Origin: Mycoplasmopsis lipofaciens ATCC 35015 | Lineage (GTDB): Bacteria > Bacillota_I > Bacilli_A > Mycoplasmatales > Metamycoplasmataceae | Length of the DNA: 64,000 bases | Direction: 5' to 3' | Assembly (NCBI RefSeq): GCF_000686585.1 | Contig: NZ_KK365990.1 | Coordinates: 1-64,000 of the forward strand | Shown here: positions 54,041 through 63,706 of the stretch, piece after piece | How positions within the stretch are numbered: the stretch's first letter is position 1 | Layout: each line of letters opens with the position of its first letter | Notes under the pieces: generated by a model | Told to the model about the DNA's origin: nothing | Database searches by the model: none | Seen by the model: only the letters and a program-made list of their open reading frames with translations | Translations under genes and position numbers: made by a program

Positions 54041-56489
54041 ATTAACATTGGAGGATATATACACAAAAGAATTTACTTTCATTTTTAATAAAGCTCTTAA
54101 GCATGAAAAATTAACGTTACAAGAATGAAATTTTTTATTATCAGTTGCCATTTTGTGTATTCGTGACAATAATTGAGATCAAAACGTAAAAAAATTAGGT
54201 TATAGAATATTATTAATATATGGAGTTGCAAATAATGATTATATTCCCTTATATGAGTATACAGAAAATGAGGGTTATTATCCTATTTCAGAATTCATAG
54301 GTCAAAAATTGAATTATTTTGAAAAATATGGGAATTTGTATACAGCTATAAATAATTTTATGAATGAAAAATATATATGGAATGATTCATATAAAACAGA
54401 AGGCCAATATAATTTATATAAGTATGCTGAAAAATCAATTTTTGATTCTCAAATTATTGTTGCACCAACTTCATATGGAAAAACCGAATTGATTTTAGAT
54501 TTTATAGATAATGAAAATTTTTCAAAAATTTGCATTATTACTCCAACCAAATCTCTTTTAGCGCAAACAAAAAAAAGAATAATAGATAGATTTGAAAATA
54601 AAAAAATTATTGTACATTCTGAGATGTACAATAAAAATGATGAAAAATTTATTGTAATACTTACTCAAGAAAGACTACTAAAATTGTTACAAAAAAACTT
54701 AGATTTAAAATTTGATTTATTAATTATTGATGAAGCACATAATTTGTTTTCTAAATTTAAAAATAAAAAAATTAAAGATACAAGAAGTATAATATTATTT
54801 TCTGTTATAACAATTTGCAATAAAAGAAATGAAAATTTAATATGTAAATATTTATCACCATTTATAAATTCTAGTGATAGTTTAAATAGTGATTACAATA
54901 AGCAAATAACTAATTTTTATAATGTGAATGAAAATATAAAATCTGAGATGTTTTATTTTCATGATTTAAAAAATAAAACAAAATATTTTCTAGATCAATT
55001 TTCGACATTAAAATTAAAAGATAAACTTATAAAAATTGATGACAATTATAATTTTAATGATTTTGATGTTATTTTAGATAATAAAGATTTAAAAAATTTA
55101 ATATATTTAAACAAAGGCAAAGACATCGAAGATTTTGCAAAAGAATTTGCTTCAAAAATTAGTTTAATTAAAAATAATAACAAAATTGATAAAGCAATAC
55201 AAGACTTAAAATCATTTGTGCATGAAGATTATGATTTAATAAATTGTCTTAAAAAAGGAATTATTTATCACCATGGCTCAGTGCCTGATGCAATTAGGCT
55301 TTACATAGAAAAATTATATACAGATGTGCCAGAAATAAATTTTTTAGTTGCAAATTCAACATTACTTGAAGGAGTTAATTTATCTTTGACTAAAATGTTT
55401 ATTTTAGATATACGTAAAGGAAATGAATATTTAAAAGGAGCTAGTTTAAAAAATCTTATCGGTCGAATTTGTAGATTTAGTGATATTTTTCATGATACAA
55501 TGGGTGATTTAAAATATCTTTTACCAGAAATTCACTTTGTACATGGAAAATATTTTCCAACACAATTTAACATTGATAATTTTATTAAAAACTCAAAAAT
55601 TTTAGTAACTGCTAATATTGAAGATACTATAGAAAATCCATTACTTTCAAATTTTAAACTTTCAAATTCTAAAGAAATAGATAGAAAAAATGAAGCAGAA
55701 TTAATATTAAAAAATATTTCAAGTAGTGATAATATTGGAAAAAATTATGTTAAAAAACCCGTTACAGAAATAGGAAAACTTTGCTTTGAAAATAATATTA
55801 ATATTTTTAATATAATAGAAACTGAAGAAAAAATTGATAATATTTTAAAATCTCTTTCAACAGTTAATACTGTAGAGGATGCATTTGAAATCATGGATAA
55901 ATTGTTCTTTTCTAATATGGATGAAAATAATGAACATAAAATTAAAAGACTAAAAAAAGAAAATGTAAAAAATTTTTATGTAATGTTGATAAAATGAAAA
56001 ATAAATTCATATTCATTCAAAGATATGATAACTAGTTTTTTAAGTTATTGGGATAAAAAAATTGAAAGAAATGAATCTTTTGTATTTGTTAATAAATGAG
56101 GTGAAACAGATAGTGGATATATTGACATTGCAAATAAAACAAGAAAAGAAAAAATTAATTTAATCATTATAAGAATAAAAGAAGAATATGAATTTATAGA
56201 ATTTGAAATTTTAAAATATATTGAAGTATTAAATTCTTTAAACCTTATCGATGAATCACTTTATTTAAAAATAAAATATGGAACTGATGACAAGAACGAC
56301 ATTGCCTTATTAAAATGTGGTATTTCAGGAACTCTTTCTAAATTATTAAAAGCCAAATATTCTAATTTTTTTAAATTGAATGTTGAGAATAACACAATTT
56401 TATTTAAAAAAGATTTAATATCTGAAATGGAAAAAAACAATGAAAATGGTATTTTGATTTCAGAAGTTAAATTAAATATTAAAGAATAG
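54033..56489 (+). CDS. hamB: HamB-like DEAH-box helicase of the same defence system
   Basis: An 818-residue superfamily 2 helicase. Motif I VAPTSYGKTEL near residue 145, Ia TPTKSLLAQT, II LLIIDEAHNLF near 231, a YHHGSVPDAIR segment near residue 410, V NSTLLEGVNLS near 445 and VI LIGRICRFSD near 474; then a 340-residue C-terminal domain without known motifs. ATG 54033 is chosen, 5 nt after AAGGA and within hamA; 54018 is an alternative. Several Trp are TGA, so it is adapted to this genetic code. Confidence 0.78.
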
Positions 56490-56533
56490 TTTATTTTTGA
56501 GTAATATATATAAGTATTTTTTAAGGAGAAAAA

Positions 56534-56998
56534 AACCGAAAAGGATTTAATAGTATTTTTACAATAGCTAATATTGATATGGCTAAAAAATATAAGAAAA
56601 CAACCGGAGAGAATGATGCTCTAAATTATTTTATAAAAGTTATTGATTTTTCGCCATTTCTAAGATCTAAAAAAGAATTAATTTTAGAATTTGTTAAAAG
56701 AATTAATCAAGAAAATTTATAAGATGAAAACATCGATGAAGAATGACAAAAATTTGTTTTAATAAAAAGATGAATTGAACTTCAAAAGTTAATAAAAAAA
56801 TTCGGGTTAAAAGAAGCTGAAACTTTTGAATACTTTGAGGATATACTTGAAAAGGGTGTGGTTGAAACTTCAGAAACTAAAATTGGTAAAATATTACCGT
56901 TTGTTTCAATATTTTCAAAAACAAATAATAGATCACAATTAAAAAATAAATTGTATGAAATTTTTTCTAATATGTTAACTAAATACATTGATGTTTAA
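56534..56998 (+). pseudogene. hsdR: C-terminal remnant of a type I restriction subunit (hsdR)
   Basis: One frame encodes NRKGFNSIFTIANIDMAKKYKK (HsdR 'aifatsSIxxAxxYY' block), then RINQENL, a nonsense TAA at 56720, and continues DENIDEEWQKFV, LKEAETFEYFEDILEKGVVETSETKIGKILPFVSIFSKTNN up to TAA 56998. This matches the C-terminal end of HsdR. There is no start region, helicase or nuclease domain, so the gene is dead. Neighbouring hsdM and hsdS are absent. Confidence 0.78.
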
Positions 56999-57030
56999 TA
57001 TATGGATTGTTTAAATTGAATTAAAAAGTT

Positions 57031-57055
57031 GACAACAATTATGTTGTCTTTTTTA
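57031..57055 (+). terminator. Terminator after the hsdR remnant
   Basis: GACAAC / GTTGTC stem with a 6-nt loop and a T-run. Confidence 0.7.
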
Positions 57056-57059
57056 ATAA

Positions 57060-57090
57060 AAACATGACTTTATTTGAGTAAGTCATGTTT
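57060..57090 (-). terminator. Terminator after rpe
   Basis: AAACATGACTT / AAGTCATGTTT, 11-bp stem, 9-nt loop, followed on the minus strand by TTATT. Confidence 0.7.
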
Positions 57091-57094
57091 GATT

Positions 57095-57772
57095 TTATTT
57101 AATGCCCATAATGCTTTGAATTCTTTTTGATGTTGGTTCAGTTATTAAAAATGTTCCTGCAACACAAATATCAGCACCAGCCTCAAAACATTGTGGTCCT
57201 GTAATATCATTGATACCACCATCAACTTCAATTGAATATAAATATCCTTTTTCTTCTTTTATTGCTTTTAATTCTTTAATTTTGTTTAAGGCATTTGGCA
57301 TAAATTTTTGCCCCCCTTTACCAGGTTCAACTGACATTACTGTTATTAAGGAAATGTATGGTAGTAAATCTTCAACATCTTCTACTTTTGTATTAGGTTT
57401 AATTGCAATACCTAAATTTGTGCTTTGATTTTTTACATATACATCTCTTAAAATATTAAATAATTTTTTATGCTCCATAGATTCATAATGAATAGTAAAA
57501 AATGGTACAAAATCTTTTAATTCTTCAATATAAGGCAAAGGATTATTTACCATCAAGTGTACATCACAATATTGTTTTCTTGACTGAACTAATTCTTTTA
57601 TTTGTTCCACTGAAATAGCTATATTAGGAACAAATTCTCCATCCATAACATCATAGTGAAAGTATTGTATACCAGCATTACATAATGTATTTACCATTTT
57701 GACTCTTTCATTTTCTTCAACATTTAATAATGAAGGCGCAACTACCTTTATTTCTAATTGATTAATATTCAT
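57095..57772 (-). CDS. rpe: Ribulose-phosphate 3-epimerase
   Basis: A 225-residue TIM-barrel enzyme of the pentose phosphate pathway. VAPSLLNVEENERVKMV, HYDVMDGEFVPNI (metal Asp/His), DVHLMVNNP, VMSVEPGKGGQKF and IEVDGGI in the usual order. Start overlaps rsgA by 11 bp; it is the last gene of the operon. Confidence 0.94.
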   Translation of the reverse strand: MNINQLEIKVVAPSLLNVEENERVKMVNTLCNAGIQYFHYDVMDGEFVPNIAISVEQIKELVQSRKQYCDVHLMVNNPLPYIEELKDFVPFFTIHYESMEHKKLFNILRDVYVKNQSTNLGIAIKPNTKVEDVEDLLPYISLITVMSVEPGKGGQKFMPNALNKIKELKAIKEEKGYLYSIEVDGGINDITGPQCFEAGADICVAGTFLITEPTSKRIQSIMGIK

Positions 57773-58598
57773 CTTTTACCTCTTTTAATATTTTTAAATA
57801 ATTTTGATATCTAAATTCTGGTATGTTTTTATTTTTAACATTTATTTTAATATTACATAAGTTTTCAGGTTCATTTAAATGCAAACAAGATTTAAATTTA
57901 CATAATTTTGATAATTCCCTAAATTGTTTAAATGAATGAGCAATTTCGATTTTAGACATTTTGTGTTCAAAACTTGAAAATCCAGGAGTATCTATCAATC
58001 AACCATCTAATACATCGACAATTTGAACAATTCTTGTTGTATGTTTACCTCTATTTGCATTTTTAGATATTTCTTGTGTTTCAAAATTTTGTGAAGTTAT
58101 TTTATTTATTATTGTTGTTTTGCCTACACCACTTTGTCCCATTAATGTACAAGTTTTATTCTTAAAATATTTTTTAACAATATTAATTCATTCATTACTT
58201 TTATAATTGATTTTTGCTATTTTATATCCTAATTTTTGATATATTTCAGGTCACTCGCTTTTTGCTAAATCATTTTTAGTAAAAAAAATTATGGGCTCAA
58301 CATTACTATTTTCAATAAATGATAAATATTTATCAACTAGATAACTTGAAAATTCAGGTTCTTTAATTGACATCACCACAATAATGTGATCAATATTAGC
58401 AACTTTTGGTCTTATAAATTCATTTTTTCTAGGTAATATTTTAGTTATATATTGTTCATTTTCAAATTCAACATTATCTCCTACAAGCGGGGTTATTTTT
58501 TTGTGTCTAAATATCCCAGCTGCAGGTAGAATATGCATATTATTATTTTCTTTTATATAGTATTTGCCACTATTAATTGAATAAATTTTTCCAGTCAT
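57762..58598 (-). CDS. rsgA: Ribosome small-subunit-dependent GTPase RsgA
   Basis: A 278-residue circularly permuted GTPase for 30S maturation. OB fold at residues 1-70, G4 (FTKNDLAKSE), G1 MGQSGVGKTTIIN, switch ANRGKHTTR, G3 IDTPGF, and a zinc module at the C terminus (CKFKSCLHLNEPENLC). TGA-encoded Trp joins the two halves. Starts 1 bp after the pknB stop, in the classic stp-pknB-rsgA-rpe order. Confidence 0.93.
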
Positions 58599-58599
58599 A

Positions 58600-59601
58600 T
58601 TAATTAATAAATTTTATTATTAAACCTATTCCTAAAATTAATAATAAAAAGAAAATAATACTTGAGGTAATAATGAAGCTTTTAGAATAAATAAAATCTC
58701 TCATTTTATTTTTAACTTTAATTTTTTTTAAATCAAGGGGGCTTTCATAATATCTTTTAGGATCTAAACAAGTTTTTAAATCAAGATACATTTCATACAT
58801 AGATTTGTATCTCTTATTAGGATCTTTAGCTGTAGATCTAGTTATTATATTACTTAGAGCTATAGGAATTGTAATTTCTTTGTTGATATCTGGCATAGGT
58901 GAATTTTTTTGTTTTTTAATTGTTTCTTGTGCATTTTTACCTTTAATTGGGTAGCGACCTGTTAGCAATTCAAAGAGCAAAATACCTAGTGCATAAATAT
59001 CCGATTGTACTGTAGGAATCGCATTTGAGACACACAATTCAGGAGCCATATAATAAACGGTACCAACCACTTTTGTATCTTTTGTATATCTTTGACTATC
59101 TTCGCCTAATGCTAAACCAAAGTCAATAATTTTTACTTCTTTTTTATTTGTTAGTATTATGTTTGCACTTTTAATATCACGATGCAATATTTTACAATTA
59201 TGTAGTTCCATTAACCCTTCAGCAATTTGTTTAATAATATAAACAGCAGTTTGAGAACTTACTTTACCTTCTTGATTAATTATTTCTCTTAATGTTTTAC
59301 CTTCAACATATTCCATAATTAAATATTGTTCTTTTTCATCAATATATGAATCAATGTAAGCAGGTATTTTGTTGGATTTAATTTTTTTATATATTTCAAT
59401 TTCTTGTTTAAATCTTTTTTTGTTAATTTCTATATCGGGACGTCCTTCAAAATTAACATATTTTAGAGCATAAAATTCATTAGAAAAATGTTGATTAGGA
59501 TTGTTTTTTTCAATTTTATAAACTTGTGAAAATCCGCCTTCGCCAATTAATTGAACAATTCTATATTTTTTTAAGACGTTACTATTTTTATTTATATTCA
59601 T
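58600..59601 (-). CDS. pknB: Membrane-anchored Ser/Thr protein kinase
   Basis: A 333-residue kinase. GEGGFSQVYKI (Gly loop), catalytic Lys in YALKYVN, HRDIKSANIIL, DFGLALGED and APELCVSNA. One C-terminal membrane helix (SFIITSSIIFFLLLILGIGLII) ends the protein, with no extracellular PASTA repeats, unlike PknB of Gram-positive bacteria, which fits a wall-less cell. Paired with the phosphatase upstream. Confidence 0.94.
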   Translation of the reverse strand: MNINKNSNVLKKYRIVQLIGEGGFSQVYKIEKNNPNQHFSNEFYALKYVNFEGRPDIEINKKRFKQEIEIYKKIKSNKIPAYIDSYIDEKEQYLIMEYVEGKTLREIINQEGKVSSQTAVYIIKQIAEGLMELHNCKILHRDIKSANIILTNKKEVKIIDFGLALGEDSQRYTKDTKVVGTVYYMAPELCVSNAIPTVQSDIYALGILLFELLTGRYPIKGKNAQETIKKQKNSPMPDINKEITIPIALSNIITRSTAKDPNKRYKSMYEMYLDLKTCLDPKRYYESPLDLKKIKVKNKMRDFIYSKSFIITSSIIFFLLLILGIGLIIKFIN

Positions 59602-59613
59602 TGTTATACCTCG

Positions 59614-60378
59614 TTATTTTCAAGTGGCTTGATTATCTAGAACAACTAAACCAGCAGATACATTATCTGTTGAATTATTTTGCATAGCATTTTCAGTTAA
59701 AGTTGTACAAATTTCATTAGCATCATCATTTTCCTTTAATATTTGCTCGATTGCCATTTTTTGAATAAAATCATGAACGCCATCACTTGTAGCAAGTATT
59801 GAATGAACTTTATCATAATGTTCGGTTAAATCAAAAACCTCAATTTTTATTCTTTTTTCTGGTCCTAGAGCTGATGTCAAAGCAGCATGAAAAGGGTTTT
59901 TAAGAGCTTCAGCTTCACTTTTACCTTCACTAATTTGTTTGTTTAGTAAATTATGATCTGTAGTAATTTGTCTTAAATCACCATCGGTAGTTAAAACATA
60001 TGTTCTCGAATCACCAATATTAAAAACAATAAGTTTTTTAGTTTTCTTATTTATTAATGCGGCAGTAACTGTCGTTCCCATATCTAATTTAGCTTCATCA
60101 TTTTGACTTTCAATTATCATTTTATTTCTTGCTTTATTAATTGTGTTTTTAAACCATTCAACATAAGAATCAATATTTTTATCATCGCTAGGAATTGTTT
60201 CTTGCAAGGCTTGATTAAATACTTTTATAGTAATTGTACTAGCGATTGCACCTCCGAAATGACCACCCATACCATCACAAAGAATTAAAAAAGTATAGTT
60301 ATTGTTTGTTAAAACACTAACTCTATCTTGATTTTCTAATCGAACATTTCCCACATGACTACTTGTACCAAAATTCAT
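59614..60378 (-). CDS. stp: PP2C-family protein phosphatase
   Basis: A 254-residue metal-dependent phosphatase reversing PknB. SHVGNVRLENQDRV, LCDGMGGHFGG, TTVTAALI, NIGDSRTYVL and ATSDGVHDF are the PP2C metal and structural motifs. A TGA near the end encodes Trp, so the last residues are QATWK with stop 59614-59616. Lies directly upstream of pknB. Confidence 0.94.
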
Positions 60379-60380
60379 TA

Positions 60381-60974
60381 TTATAAATTAAACTCCTTAA
60401 TAATTATGCTTTCAATTTCAGATGCAGCTCTTTCTGGAACATCATTCAAAATATTATATTTAAATATGTGTCTATCTTCAATTTCTTCTTCTGCTTTTTT
60501 TAGTCGTTTCTGAATGGCGTCTTGCGTTTCGGTGTTTCTATTTAAAATTCTTCTTTTTAATTCATTTAAATCAGGAGGTAAAATAAAAAATGTTAAAACT
60601 TGATATTCTTCACTATTTTTCATTTTTTCTAAAATTTGTTTAGCTCCATTAGTTTCAATTTCTAAAAAAGGTATTTTATTTAATTTTAAAATTCTATCTA
60701 ATTCGGTATATAGCGTTCCATAATAATTGTCAAAATGAAAGCTATATTCAATTAATTCATTATTTTTAATATGATCTTCAAATTTTTCTTTTGTGATGTA
60801 AAAATAATGAATTCCATTAATTTCTCCTTCACGAGGTTTTCTAGTGGTTGTTGAACAAGATAATTGTAATTTTAGTTTTTCTGATTTAAATAAAAAGGGC
60901 TCAATAGTCCCCTTACCTACACCGCTTGGCCCAGTAAAAATAATCAATGGTTTTTTTCTTTTAATATTAATCAT
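60381..60974 (-). CDS. gmk: Guanylate kinase
   Basis: A 197-residue enzyme making GDP from GMP. P-loop FTGPSGVGKGT, CSTTTRKPREGEINGIHYFYI (GMP-binding), and LEIETNGAKQI. First gene of gmk-stp-pknB-rsgA-rpe. A minus-strand TATAAT at 60982-60987 ends 7 nt before the ATG with no ribosome site, so the mRNA may be leaderless. Confidence 0.94.
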   Translation of the reverse strand: MINIKRKKPLIIFTGPSGVGKGTIEPFLFKSEKLKLQLSCSTTTRKPREGEINGIHYFYITKEKFEDHIKNNELIEYSFHFDNYYGTLYTELDRILKLNKIPFLEIETNGAKQILEKMKNSEEYQVLTFFILPPDLNELKRRILNRNTETQDAIQKRLKKAEEEIEDRHIFKYNILNDVPERAASEIESIIIKEFNL

Positions 60975-60981
60975 AATATTT

Positions 60982-60987
60982 ATTATA
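60982..60987 (-). promoter_or_regulatory. -10 box of the gmk operon
   Basis: TATAAT 7 nt upstream of the gmk ATG on the minus strand. Confidence 0.5.
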
Positions 60988-61167
60988 TATTTAATTTTTT
61001 TATAAAAAGCAAAATAAAAATATAACTATGTTATTTCAACATTTACATTGCGCATTATTTACAAAAAGATGGTAAATTTGTTAAATATTTGTATAAATAT
61101 TTTAATTTTATGTTTTATAGATTTGCTATGTAACAACATATCTAAATACTTATACTAATATTTAGTA

Positions 61168-61200
61168 TATAATTAAAAACTATATATCAAAAATATAGTT
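61168..61200 (+). promoter_or_regulatory. secG promoter and leader hairpin
   Basis: TATAAT 61168-61173 in the context ATATTTAGTATATAATT, shared with secA. Just downstream AACTATAT / ATATAGTT (61178-61200) forms a hairpin before the AAAGGAG site. Confidence 0.5.
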
Positions 61201-61218
61201 ATTTTAAAAGGAGCATTT

Positions 61219-61488
61219 ATGAAATTAACAATTACAATAGTTTTATTAATAATTTCAGTAATTATTATTGCAATTTCATTAATTATGTCCCCTGATTCAA
61301 ACGGTTTTTCAGGTGCATTGGTAGGTTCAGGAGATCTTGAATTGTTTAAAACTTCAAAAGAAAGAGGAATTAAAAAAGTATTAAAATATTCGATGTTTAC
61401 ATTAGGTATTGCTTTAATTGTTTTAGCTGTTGTGCTTAGATTTGTTATGAAAGATCCTGCAGGTTCAGGATTCCCAGGTTTAATTTAA
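61219..61488 (+). CDS. secG: Preprotein translocase subunit SecG
   Basis: An 89-residue two-helix membrane protein: helix 1 (ITIVLLIISVIIIAISLIM), the loop GALVGSGDLELFKTSKERGIKKVL typical of SecG, helix 2 (FTLGIALIVLAVVLRFVM). It precedes rnr, an arrangement conserved in Firmicutes. Clear AAAGGAG site. Confidence 0.92.
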   Translation: MKLTITIVLLIISVIIIAISLIMSPDSNGFSGALVGSGDLELFKTSKERGIKKVLKYSMFTLGIALIVLAVVLRFVMKDPAGSGFPGLI

Positions 61489-61489
61489 T

Positions 61490-63706
61490 ATGTGCACTAA
61501 ACAACAACTATTTGACTTTATTAAACAAAACCCTAATTCTTCTTTTTTAGATATTGCTAAATATTTCAAGATTAAACCATTTGAAAATCGTTTACTTACG
61601 AATATTTTATTCGAATTAGTAGATGAATATAAAGTTGTTAAAAACTCTGATAATTCATATACTGGAATTGAAAAGATTAAAACTATTGAAGGCGAAATAA
61701 GATTAGCTTCTGAAGGTAAATATGCTTTTGTTGATGTAGTAGATGAAGAAAATAATTTGGAAAACAAGGAAAGTTATTTTATTCCAGGACTATTTATCAA
61801 TCAAGCCATGAATAATGATATTGTGAAAATTAATGTTTTTAAATATAATGATGTTAATCAATCAAAAACATTTGCAATGGTAGATAAAATCATTCAAAGA
61901 AAGACAAATAAAATTGTTGGTATTTTAGTTCAACATAAAAATTTCGTAGTTTTTAGAACAATAAAAAAAGATTACAAAAAATTAAATTTTTTTATTAAAG
62001 ATATTGTAAGCGAAGCGCGTCTTAATGATGTCGTTTTAGCCGAAATTGTAGAATTCAAAAAAGATAAAGTTATCATAAATATAATTAGAAAAATCGCTTC
62101 AATTGATGATCCAATGTGTTATGTAAAGGCTTTAACAGTAGAAAAAAATGTTCCAGAAAATTTTCCAGAACAAGTTATTAATGAAGCTAATTTAATTCCA
62201 TCTACTATTGAATATGAAAACAAAGATAATCGTGTTGATTTTAGAAATGAATTAATTGTTACTATTGATGGGGATGATACAAAAGATTTTGACGATGCAA
62301 TAGTTGTAAAAAAATTAGAAGACGGTAATTATGAATTAGGTGTGCATATTGCTGACGTTTCATATTATGTTAAGGAAAATAGTGATATTGATAATGAGGC
62401 TTTAAATAGAGGGACATCAATTTATTTAGTTAATGAAGTTATTCCTATGTTACCAAAAGTATTATCAAATGGTATTTGTTCATTAAATCCAAATGAAGAT
62501 CGTTTTACTATGAGTATTATTATGAAAATTAATGATAAAGGTGAAACTATTGAATCGAAAATTGTACCTGGTATAATATGTTCTAAATATCGTTTGACAT
62601 ACAATAGAGTAAATCAATTTATTGAAAATAATGAAAAATTCGAAGATAATAATTTAAATATTATGCTAAATAATGCAGTGGAATTAGCTAAACTAATTAG
62701 AGCAAGAAAAAATGAAGAAGGTTATATTGATTTTGAGATTCAAGAGCCAAAAATAATATTAGATCAAACAGGAAAAACAGTTGATATTAAAATAGATGAG
62801 AGTGGTTTTTCACAAGCCTTAATAGAAGACTTTATGGTTAGAGCCAATGAGCAAGTTGCAAAATATTTAACCGATAGAAAAATACCAATGTTATATAGAA
62901 TTCATGACAAACCTGATGAAGAAAAAATTAATAATTTTCTTAATGTTTTAAATTCAGTAGACATTCATGTCAAAATAGATAAAAATAATATAACGCCAAA
63001 AACATTTCAAAGTGTTGTTCAAAAAATAAAAGAACAAAGAAATGATGATTTTTTAAAAATGCTTTTTTTAAGAACTATGCAGAAAGCATGTTATAGTCCT
63101 AATAATATTGGTCATTTTGGCTTAGCTAGTGTAGACTATTGTCATTTTACAAGTCCAATTAGACGTTATCCAGATTTAGTTGTTCATAGAATAATTAGAG
63201 ATGTTATTTTTGAAAAAAATAAGAAAAATATTCAACATTACAATGAAATATTACCAGTATTTGCTGAAAGAAATTCACAAACGGAACAAAACGCTATGCA
63301 AATTGAGAGAGATACTAATGATTTAAAATATGCTGAGTTTTATGTTAATAAAATTGGAACAATAATGAGAGGACAAATTATAAGTGTTTTAAAATTTGGA
63401 ATGTTTGTTCAATTTGATAATAAAACAGAAGCTTTAATTCATATTTCAACTATGACTGATGATGAATATAAATTAAATGAGATTGGAACTAAATTAGTAG
63501 GTAGCAAAAATAGCTATAAATTAGGCGATTATGTAAATGTTGTTATTGTAGATGCTGATATGTCAACTGGTAAAGTTGATGCCGTATTAGAAAATCTTTA
63601 TGATAAATATCTAAATGATTTGCAAAACAAAACATTTAGATATGATTCTAAAAATAAAAAAATAAAAGGCAATAATGGAAAACAAAGAAACAAGAAATTT
63701 AGTTAA
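61490..63706 (+). CDS. rnr: Ribonuclease R
   Basis: A 738-residue 3'-5' exoribonuclease. N-terminal winged helix, two cold-shock domains, the RNB active site (TIDGDDTKDFDDAIVVKK near residue 260, four Asp), then GLASVDYCHFTSPIRRYPDLVVHR and an S1 domain (GQIISVLKFGMFVQFDNKTEALIHIS). Basic C terminus (KNKKIKGNNGKQRNKKFS). No Shine-Dalgarno; the ATG lies 1 nt after the secG stop, so coupled translation is likely. Confidence 0.96.
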   Translation: MCTKQQLFDFIKQNPNSSFLDIAKYFKIKPFENRLLTNILFELVDEYKVVKNSDNSYTGIEKIKTIEGEIRLASEGKYAFVDVVDEENNLENKESYFIPGLFINQAMNNDIVKINVFKYNDVNQSKTFAMVDKIIQRKTNKIVGILVQHKNFVVFRTIKKDYKKLNFFIKDIVSEARLNDVVLAEIVEFKKDKVIINIIRKIASIDDPMCYVKALTVEKNVPENFPEQVINEANLIPSTIEYENKDNRVDFRNELIVTIDGDDTKDFDDAIVVKKLEDGNYELGVHIADVSYYVKENSDIDNEALNRGTSIYLVNEVIPMLPKVLSNGICSLNPNEDRFTMSIIMKINDKGETIESKIVPGIICSKYRLTYNRVNQFIENNEKFEDNNLNIMLNNAVELAKLIRARKNEEGYIDFEIQEPKIILDQTGKTVDIKIDESGFSQALIEDFMVRANEQVAKYLTDRKIPMLYRIHDKPDEEKINNFLNVLNSVDIHVKIDKNNITPKTFQSVVQKIKEQRNDDFLKMLFLRTMQKACYSPNNIGHFGLASVDYCHFTSPIRRYPDLVVHRIIRDVIFEKNKKNIQHYNEILPVFAERNSQTEQNAMQIERDTNDLKYAEFYVNKIGTIMRGQIISVLKFGMFVQFDNKTEALIHISTMTDDEYKLNEIGTKLVGSKNSYKLGDYVNVVIVDADMSTGKVDAVLENLYDKYLNDLQNKTFRYDSKNKKIKGNNGKQRNKKFS

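Noticed and set aside
56720-56722. Stop in the hsdR remnant as a possible Trp or sequencing artefact
   Set aside because: The codon is TAA, not TGA, and the gene also lacks its 5' three-quarters, so it is a true remnant.
57060-57090. Possible IS-type inverted repeat near the hsdR remnant
   Set aside because: It is a simple 11-bp hairpin at the end of rpe with a U-rich tail, best explained as a terminator; no transposase sequence is present.
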